64,000 nucleotides of DNA. It comes from Cordilura impudica. Its lineage: Eukaryota; Arthropoda; Insecta; Diptera; Scathophagidae. The notes under the pieces were generated by a model. The model searched no databases, was not told the origin of the DNA, and saw only the letters and a list, made by a program, of their open reading frames with translations. This document shows, piece by piece, positions 55,990 to 64,000 of this stretch; the first letter of the stretch is position 1, and the number at the start of each line of letters is the position of its first letter. The position numbers were made by a program, and so were the translations under genes. The stretch is taken from NCBI GenBank assembly GCA_963682025.1, contig OY821519.1:106128099-106192098 (forward strand), given 5' to 3'.

Positions 55990-56655
55990 AGTAACTGATG
56001 AATTATGCAATAAGACCCAAAAATTTCTTTGCACTCATTTTTTTGCTAATTTCAAAAGGCCAGAACGTGAACCTACCATTGATGATGCTCCGTCGGTGCA
56101 AATACATACTATTTTTCCCCAGGGAATATAGTTTTTCTCAAAAAAAAAAAAAAATCAGAAAGCGCCTGGCATACGTCTTCTCCTCTTAATGTTCTTGTAA
56201 GGGATTTAATAAATAAAAGTTCAGCGCATATTTTATTATCTGCAATATATCTGCAATAAAATAAAGTTTGGCTAGCATACGACACATCGGTAGTTTCATC
56301 ACAATGAAGTGAAATAAGTGGGGAGTCCACAAATTTTTTATCAATTGGCTTTTAATATTTGCTGCCATATTACCAATTCTTCTTTTGAATGTGTCGTTTC
56401 ACAGCTGTATTCTCAAAAAATTTTCCTTGCTAACTTTATCAAGCATAAGGCTTGCAATAATATTTGAATTAACCAAATTTTCAGCAATCGTGTGAGGCTT
56501 TTTATATTTTGCAATTAGCGTGTAAATTTCATAAGAAGCTTCAACTGCACTATCTATTTCTGAATTAGAACTGCCTGAAGAATCCAATTTCATCTTATTA
56601 ACCCTTATCCTGTGTAAAAAAAAAAAATTACGTATAAGGTGTAAGTGAGTCAATT
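55990..56655 (-). pseudogene. hAT-type (ZBED5-like) transposase fragment
   Basis: Minus-strand frames: SYEIYTLIAKYKKPHTIAEN and NIIASLMLDKVSKENFLRIQ (56399-56653), then NDTFKRRIGNMAANIKSQLI, SPLISLHCDETTDVSYASQT (56330 down), GEDVCQALSDFF, and after an A-run frameshift (FFFFLRK at about 56140) PWGKIVCICTDGASSMVGSR near 56105-56045. This is the familiar order of hAT transposases with the HCDETTDVS (first Asp) and CTDGA (second Asp) blocks. The dimerisation C-terminus and Glu region are absent. Whether it was a mobile element or a domesticated relative cannot be told; the lesions make it a pseudogene. Confidence 0.8.
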
Positions 56656-56699
56656 TTGCCCAATAGTAATTTATTATAAAAACATTAAATTATACATAA

Positions 56700-57420
56700 T
56701 TTTTACAGTTTTCACATGAAAATATTACATTTGAATGGCTTTTGCAAATAAAATTATTGCAGTTAGTACATTTATTTGAATATTTTATACTGGATGAACG
56801 TTGGGGAGCATATATACCATCGGCCCCTCTTTAGAGCGCTCTGCCCAACCACTTTATCCTCCTTCTGCAAACTTCGTACAGTCGACTTGACAAAACTGCT
56901 TCTCGACATTATGGAATGACGTGATATTTCATCGTGGACAAGAGCATTACCTAATGCTTCCAAAAAAGACGACGTCGAAAGTGTTTTTGTTTGTTCCATT
57001 CAGCGTCAATGTTAGTATAGATAACAAAAGCATTATATGCGGAAAAGTCCACCATGTTGTAAAATAAGGATTGTGGCCACGTATTTGATCGACGCTTGTA
57101 AGTATAGTTGCGGACTAATTGATCAAGTGTATCTACGCCGGACTTCGTTCCGTTGTAAAAATTGATCATTTCGGGTTTCTTGGTATCAGAAACAATTTCA
57201 GGGCTATGATGTACTCAATAAAATGACAGAACGATTCTTTTTTGGCACATATGACACAATTGTTGTATTGTTGGCTACATCGAAAAAGAATTCCGAGTAA
57301 TGTTGTGGTTTTCCTTTTAGGGCGATAAACTTAGGTGGAAGCAAGGTTTTGTTTTTTCGAACGGTACCAACGACTGTTAATTTTTTTTTTAACAGCTCCA
57401 TTCCAAGTTTTGAGTCAAAT
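56700..57420 (-). pseudogene. piggyBac-type transposase, C-terminal fragment
   Basis: Minus-strand text: KLTVVGTVRKNKTLLPPKF (57380-57320), FFFDVANNTTIVSYVPKKNR SVILLS in the same frame to 57204, then after a frameshift MINFYNGTKSGVDTLDQLVR, KRRSNTWPQSLFYNMVDF and SAYNAFVIYTN (57169-56951), and a Lys/Cys-containing tail to about 56700. GVD holds the third catalytic Asp; the first two are missing because the copy starts at the end of the second block. It differs strongly from the intact enzyme at 44772-46598, so it is another piggyBac lineage. Confidence 0.82.
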
Positions 57421-58780
57421 GAATAAAAATTATAAATCTCTTTCGTTGTTATTTAAGTACGAAAAACATAGTATTAGTAAAAAATAATAATAAACGGAAC
57501 CTACCATTGTTACAAATGCAATTAAAATTTATTGTAGTTTTTATTTGTAAAATGTTTTTTAAAATTATCAAATTTGACAGCAAAATATAATAAAAATTTT
57601 TCTGTAGTAATAGCAAGATTTTTAGATAATATTATTAACGTTTTTTTTTTAAGTGTAGATATTCTTTGAGTGTAAACAAATTTGCAAATTTGGCAACAAA
57701 AAATTTTTAATTTTTCAGTAATAATAGCAAAATCTCCAGTTAATTTTACTATTTTTTTTTTTTTGAGTGTAAAAAATGTTTTGAGTGTAACGTTAAAAAA
57801 ATTCCATTATTAAAAAAAATGTTTATAATTATTATTCAAATCCAAATATTAAATTTTTTAATAAATAAAAAAATAAACACATATTTCCCTCTACAAGTTA
57901 AAAAAAATCAAAAGTTAAAATTTGATCTAGAATTCCTTAAAAAGTCCTCAATCAATTTTAATGTAGTTAAAACTGAGTCAAGTTGAACTAAATTAAAAAT
58001 TTAAGAAAACTTACTTAAATATTTTGATCGGCCAATGAAATACGATTTTCAGCCAGTGTGGGACGTTTGTATGCGTTCGCAAGTAGAAAGCATCAAAAAA
58101 GTGAAATATATGTCATTTTTGGATCCGGTTGTTGTGAGAATTTGAACCATAACTGATTAGTTTAGCATGGGCTAGTCATAGCATGGAAGTTGTCTTCTAT
58201 AGATCATGTGAAGTACATTTACTAGTGCATAGGAAATCATGATAAATCACTTCCACTGAATATGTATTATTTAAAATCACTTTTAAAAGTAATTCATGGT
58301 AATTATTTAAATTTTAAGTTCGTCTTATTCTTTTTGCAATATAAACTTTTATTAACTCAAAATCAGTTCTTCTTATTTCAATATAAATTTTTCCTTTCCA
58401 AATATAGTTTTTTTTTTTCTTTACACTAATTTTTTATTAAACTCTTTTCTCTTCGTAAAAATTTGTAAGTATTGTTATCATTTCTTTTGAGACTGCTAAA
58501 ATTTCAATTCATTCTTATTATATTATATTAGCACCTGTGTAAGTAGTTTAAAATCAAATCTAAAAAGTTTGTTCCTTGAAACAATGAAAACATGATTCTT
58601 TTACAATGATTTCTCTTTTTTTTCTGGTGCCTTATAACGTTCTTACTGGCTATTTACAGGCTTATAACTGGCAGAGTAAAATATTTGCTTAGAAATGCAT
58701 TTGAAAATATTGTGATGTAAGAATTGTCCTAAATGAAAAATTTTTTACTTATTTTATAAAATTGATAATCCAAAAAAAAA
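57421..58780. other. No gene; faint direct repeats
   Basis: Two similar blocks, AATTTTTCTGTAGTAATAGCA near 57595 and AATTTTTCAGTAATAATAGCA near 57710, each followed by a long T run and GAGTGTA. AT-rich throughout, no coding signal. Confidence 0.45.
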
Positions 58781-58782
58781 AC

Positions 58783-59524
58783 AAGTAAGAAAATTAAAGT
58801 CGGTCTAAACTGACTATACGATACCCTATACCATGTGTTTAGAGACCCTATCTCTTAGGCCCAACTAATTGGATATAGGAAATAAGCATAAACCAAATTT
58901 GAGTGGCATTTTTATTAATATTTTTGGCTGCAGATATGAAAAAGTTCATATCGGATGCTATGTGTATATGGGGACCAGGTCCAAAAATGGACCGATCCTG
59001 ACCAAGGTGGGTAAAGTCTCTTGTGTCTTGCGAAAATATATACAAACAAAATTTGAGATGAATCAGTTTTTTTATTTTTTTTTTATAGATTTAAGTGAAG
59101 ATCGGGAAGCAGGGCCCTTTTGGACTACTCATTAATGGATGTAATAAAGACATACAAACCCAATTTGACTAAGATCTATACAACAATTTGGATCTTATGG
59201 CAATTTACATCGATTTTATAGGAGTCATTTGTATGGGGGCTAGGTCTGAACATGGACCGCTTCTCACCAATTTCAACAGCGTTCATTCCATGGCAGATGA
59301 AAGCTTATATACCAAAGTTCATCAAAATATATTTATATTTGCGACCTGCAGTTTGATTACAAGGTTTACATGGACACACAAACGGAAGGACGGACGGACG
59401 GACGGACATTGTTAAATCAACTCAAAAAGTGTTTCTGATTCGATCGGTCAAATATTTTTGGTAGTTACAAACAGCAGCACAAAGTCATTATGCCCAAACC
59501 AAATAGTGGTATAGGGTATAAAAA
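58783..59524 (+). repeat. ~780-bp dispersed repeat, copy
   Basis: From ACAAGTAAGAAAATTAAAGTC to GTGGTATAGGGTATAAAAAA. The head palindrome is degraded (CGGTCTAAACTGAC). All blocks of the array unit are present in order, with a shortened AT-rich middle and no spacer. Confidence 0.88.
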
Positions 59525-59527
59525 AAA

Positions 59528-60243
59528 AAAATCTTGTTGGTCCAGACCGACTATGCGATACCCTGTACCATGCGTTTAGGTCCAAATAATTACATATAGA
59601 TAATAAGCAGTAACCAAATTTGAGTGGCATTGTTTATATTTTTTTTTGCCTTCGGATATGAAAAAGTCATATCTGCTACTGTATTTATATAGGGTCCTGT
59701 TCGAAAAATGGATCAATCCTGACCATATATTATAAGGTCACTTATTTTTGCAAATACATATTCAAACCAAATTGGAGAAAAATCTGTGCAATATTTTTAC
59801 TTTTGATAGATTTAAGTAGAGATCGGGAATCAGCTACCTATGGGGGCTATGACTAAGAATTGTTCTATAGGGTATATTTTTGGACTACGCATAAGTGGAT
59901 ATAATAGACATACAAAACCCAGTGTGACCGAGAGGTATATGATAATTTGTATATTATGGCAATTTGGTTCGATCTCATAGGTGTCATTTGTATGGGGACT
60001 AGGGACAATTTCAATAGCTTCCATCGTATGGCCTGTAGGAGCAATATGTATACTAAATTTTATCAAAATGTATTCATATTTGTGAGCTTTAGATTGATTA
60101 CAAGGTTTACATGGACACCCAGACGGACAGACGGATGGACAGACGATCCAGAAAAAGATGGGCCTAAGTCAAATATTTTTGTTACTTTTAAACATCAGCA
60201 CAAAGTCAGTATACCCTGACCAATAGTGGTATAGGGTATAATT
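59528..60243 (+). repeat. ~780-bp dispersed repeat, diverged copy in tandem with previous
   Basis: Starts TCTTGTTGGTCCAGACCGAC and ends CCAATAGTGGTATAGGGTATA. Much more diverged than array units, so the tandem arrangement with 58783-59524 arose independently of the 25.8-30.4 kb array. Confidence 0.8.
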
Positions 60244-61268
60244 ATTTGAGATTAAAATAAGATATTTGCAGGAAAATCTAATAAAAATAAAACCATTAGT
60301 AGTACTAACTACTCCTCTATTAAAGATTATGCTGTCAATCAAATAAGCCACACCAAAATTTAGACTAATATTTTGGTTATTATATTATTCAACGGATCGT
60401 ACGATCATATAGAATTAAATGAACTTAATTTTCGTATAATAAAATAAATGCTGCTTTACTGTAAAAAATGTGTGTTTCTTTGTTTGTAGGAGGTAATCCC
60501 CGTAACTACTCTGAGTTTAAAAATATTGGTTCCAATATTTATAATGGTCCGTAGGTATGGACATAGGCTATAAATTTAAATGATATTTTTAGTGGGCGTG
60601 GCACCTCCCATATAAGGTGAAATTTTAATATCATATATACTGAGTACAATGACACAGAGAGCTTTTAAAATTTGTGTTACAAGCAAATTTGTGCAAAGGT
60701 GAGCGGTATCAGACCATATATCTGGAGTACTGTAATAGTGAGAGCCTTGGTTATTCATGTTAGTAGCCGAACAAAAATAAATGGGCATGATCGGAGCACT
60801 GGGCGTGGCAACGCTCATACAAAGTGAATATATAATATCATATAACTGGTGTACTATAATAGGGAAAGCTTCGACACTTTGCACGAGTTCATCAGCTATT
60901 AATGTATGGTAGGCCGATAAAAATTGGTTGGAATGGAATTAAAATCAAAAGCTGGCAAATGATAGTATAAATTCGGGAGCAATGGTTAAGTGTTGCCAGA
61001 TTTAATTTGCTGCAGAGTAGGAACGCCGAAAAATTTGATAATTGTTGCAATAAATGAAAAAATAAAATATATTATATATCAGCATTGAAAAAAAAAATTA
61101 AAACGTGTTGAATAAAATATATTATTGCCCAATACAAACTTTGTAGGAAAAATTTATTACCAAATAAAACATGTAAACGGTAAGTTGCAGAGAAGCGCGT
61201 AAGATCATACTAGTATATAATAAATGAACAATATTTAATGAGAAGCACGATTTTTTTACAGTTTTTTA
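60244..61268. other. No gene; imperfect duplication near 60590-60900
   Basis: GTGGGCGTGGCACCTCCCATA at 60592 and CTGGGCGTGGCAACGCTCATA at 60798 head two similar stretches containing AATATCATATA(A/T)(A/C)TG. A ~205-bp unit may be present in two diverged copies. No coding signal. Confidence 0.45.
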
Positions 61269-61269
61269 T

Positions 61270-61530
61270 AAAAATAACGCATATACAAAAAGCTAAGTTT
61301 TAACAATATTTGCATTTGTATTGTATACTGGGCGGTAGCTAATTCCGAAGACGAATGCAGTTAATACTAAAACTGCCATTAATTTTTTCTTCTTGATTTT
61401 GAAAAAGATATGCGATTGAAAAATATCATGTGAGTCCGATCACATGGGAGATGTGCAAACATCTAGTAATTAAAGATTTTTTATGTAATTTTTTAAAATC
61501 AAGCAGAAAGCGACATCTATGTATCACTTA
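61270..61530 (-). pseudogene. L2-like LINE, C-terminal scrap
   Basis: Minus strand reads GSFSINCIRLRN*LPPSIQY near 61370-61320, corresponding to WQFYINSVRLWNMLPSSIQF of the 14004-15632 protein, preceded by a weakly similar KKLHKKSLITR stretch. Too short and broken for more. Confidence 0.5.
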
Positions 61531-61799
61531 TAGCAAAAACTGTTTCAGCTAATTCAACAACCCTTTTCCTTAAAACGTTAAAAATATCCCAATATAAACG
61601 TATATATGTGATATATAGATGACGCTTTTAAAAAGTGGCATAAAAACAATTTTATATCATAATTTTTTCACCAATACAATCATAAGTCACACACCGATTT
61701 GTGTTACAGCTCTCACCGATTAGTGTTACGCTGTTTTTGTGATTGTATTGTGAAATAGAAATATACCCCCTGCGCGTATAGATGTTTACACGTTTTCAA

Positions 61800-63260
61800 G
61801 GCATCCCTAATGATGGATGCATGACAATGTAAAGTCTTTCAAGTCAAATGTAGGATAGCCGGAACTAATCGTCAAAGACTTTTTCGAACAAATGTCGCAA
61901 AAATCGTGGACGACTAAAACAGAGACCATGTCGCTCGGTTTGTCGCTCACGCAAAAAAAAATGAAAAGTTGAGCTATATATTCACTGACGACTTTATAGA
62001 AGATTAATTCCATTATATTATCCTCAACGACTATTAAGGCGTCAATATCTTCACTTTGTCATTAACGATTACAAAGGCGACAATGTCCACCACATTGTCG
62101 GTAATGATTGTATGGATGACAATATCGTTCACTTTGTCTTCAACGATTATATGAATAACAATGCTGTAAATATTGTCATTAATGCTCGCATTAACGACTA
62201 TGGTTAACGTTCTGTCATAATCTATCGCCTTCTATTTTGTCGTCAATGATTGTATTGGTAATAATATTAAAAAATGTATACAAAAACATGGACTTAAAAA
62301 TTTTTATTCATTAATAATAAATTTTGAAAAATAAATTATACCAGTACTGTCAATGTATAAGTAGATAGTATTTTTTTATTATTTAACGGTTTTCTTTGTC
62401 ATGTTTTCTTGAGTTCTCTTTGTTGTAGGTATTTTTGAATCGACGAAAGATAACCCGTAGTTCTCTTATGATGCCTTCATGTAGATTCTATATAAAATAT
62501 ATTTTAAAGAGATTTTTTTATTGTCAAGTATAATGTCATTAAAAAAAACGCTGTAATTCATTCACGTCTTGAAAGATATTTGCCATATAAAGCCTTCAGT
62601 AAATTTACGTATTTCTTAAATGACCTTCTTTGCTGCCATCGTAGTTACATAAAACTATTAACTATTAAACTGCATGACAACTTTCAGGTCTTTGTCGCTT
62701 ATCCTGTCGTTAGCGAAGATTTTTTACACATCGTAATGATTTTTCTATTTTTTTGTTTTGTCTTGCAGCCGTTATTAAGTCCCGTTATTTTACTTTTTTT
62801 TTACATGCACAGCTTATATAAGACCAACTTAAAGACAAAACCTAATTTTGTCGCGTAATTTGTCGTCAATAGAATTCGATACACGACCGTATAAGGTATT
62901 TATCATCCAGCTGGTCGTTAACTAATTTTTTTTATTAAATATCTGCACGAACAACTCATAGACATTGTCGCTTAAGTTATCCTTAACAAAGTTCGACGGA
63001 CGACATACATAAGACGTTGTCGCTCATATTGTCGTCAACGGACCTTGTTACACGACAATATAAATATTTGTCGCTGAATTTGTCGTCAACGGGATGTGAT
63101 ACACGACCATCTGAGTAATTTGTCTCCCAGCTTGACGTTAACGACAATATCCATTATATCGGCGTTACAGAAAACTTCATCGTTAAATGTCGTGCGTGAC
63201 AAATTATAAAATGTATTAAATGAATCGTTAAACACAATGCCGTCTACGACGATTTTGCCA
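61800..63260. repeat. Degenerate GTCG-rich repeat field
   Basis: Two clusters, 61860-62250 and 62940-63260, contain many variants of TTGTCGTCAACGA and its inverse (CGTTGACGACAA-like), spaced about 40-60 bp apart, with an AT-rich core between them. Near the outer edges AAAATCGTGGACGAC (61897) and GTCTACGACGATTTT (63243) are inverted, so the whole may be an old foldback element with repetitive arms. No transposase seen. Confidence 0.5.
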
Positions 63261-64000
63261 ACTGGGTATGTGGGTAACGAGTAAATATAATCTTATGCAT
63301 CAGCATCAAAAGATCGAAAAAACTTACACCATAAGTTTTTGTTCATACAATTATATGTGGAATGATCTTTTCAAACATAGAAATATCTTAAAAAAGAATT
63401 GTATATAGTTGTTAATTTCCTAATCGAATCAAATTTAGCAAATTGCACGCAACCGTATAATAAAGTTGGACTGATGGCAGCTGTAGATTTTTCCACAGTG
63501 ATCACAGTAAGAGTTATTGAAAATAATCTTATAATATATATTTATGCTGATCCCTGACTCACTGACTGACTGACTGATTCTATAACGCTGAAATAATACA
63601 CACGCATAGCACTCCATACAAAGCTATGCGAAATACACAAACAAAATTTAATCTTTCTCATTTTATACAAACCCACACACAATTTTCTCTCTTCTTTGTT
63701 ACCGACCAGTGCTGCTAATAAAATCTTCTGAAAATCTACAATTTTGGAAACTAAATCGCCAAAATTGTCATTTTAAAACAAGAAATTGACAAGAAAATTT
63801 TACCGCTTAAAAGCAATAAAATTTATTTATATAATTCATATTACGAATATTATTACAGCATTGGTTATTTCTATATATAAAAATGTATTAGTGGTGAAAT
63901 TTCAACGAAAAACATTTAACACAGCAATCAACTAAATAATTTTATTGACATGTATTTATAGCTGAAACATATAATATAGGTTTAAAGTATCGCCGTAATT
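63261..64000. other. No gene; (GACT)n microsatellite
   Basis: CTGACTCACTGACTGACTG at 63554-63577 is the only notable feature. The rest is AT-rich with no coding or repeat signal recognised. Confidence 0.5.

Noticed and set aside
62580..62858. 92-codon plus-strand frame in the GTCG-rich field
   Set aside because: Hydrophobic, AT-driven composition without motif. It lies between repeat clusters and is probably noncoding.
1..64000. Host genes, tRNA or rRNA genes
   Set aside because: No frame with host-protein features, no cloverleaf-like B-box context and no rRNA-like block was recognised on either strand. Small exons of a host gene lying in unexplained gaps cannot be excluded by eye.

Overview
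This is an AT-rich eukaryotic window made almost entirely of transposable elements and their relics. I found no host protein gene, rRNA, tRNA or CRISPR array. The mix of families (Transib, piggyBac, Tc1/mariner, hAT, several non-LTR retrotransposon clades, Penelope) and the style of the short repeats point to an arthropod, most likely a fly (Diptera). That is inference: no host gene confirms it.

Layout. 0.8-2.2 kb: decayed Transib/RAG1-like transposase. 2.9-6.4 kb (minus): L2-like LINE with a short repeat carrying a hammerhead-like motif in its 3' part. 7.0-13.2 kb: CR1/Jockey-like LINE split by a nearly intact 3,735-bp Transib element (9261-12995) with a perfect 5-bp target duplication. 14.0-16.0 kb: second L2-like LINE with an open 542-codon reverse transcriptase frame. 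16.7-21.0 kb: fragments of an RNase H-bearing LINE, two Tc1/mariner-like transposases, half of a palindromic element and a recurrent ~780-bp repeat. 22.0-23.7 kb: CR1/Jockey-like LINE inserted in that ~780-bp repeat. 25.8-30.4 kb: five near-identical tandem copies of the repeat (period 942 bp), followed by a decayed LINE on the minus strand. 31.4-36.6 kb: another copy of the repeat split by a ~4.7-kb element with ~400-bp inverted arms, inside which lies a Penelope-like retroelement with a hammerhead motif.

38.7-41.6 kb: a 2.84-kb palindrome made of four concentric layers, three of them bounded by TTAA exactly on the symmetry axis of the layer outside. 41.9-42.9 kb (minus): LINE relic. 43.16-46.88 kb: complete piggyBac element with TTAA flanks and an open transposase frame. 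46.97-48.17 kb: Tc1/mariner-superfamily element with TA flanks. 49.9-55.9 kb: DNA transposon with ~580-bp inverted termini, its transposase decayed and interrupted by an RTE-like LINE. 56.0-57.4 kb (minus): hAT and piggyBac transposase fragments. 58.8-60.2 kb: two more copies of the ~780-bp repeat. 61.3-63.3 kb: LINE scrap and a degenerate repeat field rich in GTCG motifs.

The genes do not form a pathway. The order of events is readable from nesting: Transib into LINE, LINE into short repeat, short repeat into piggyBac, RTE into a long-terminal-repeat DNA transposon. The likeliest recently active elements are the Transib (one stop and one frameshift), the piggyBac (open frame, intact termini) and the tandem array.
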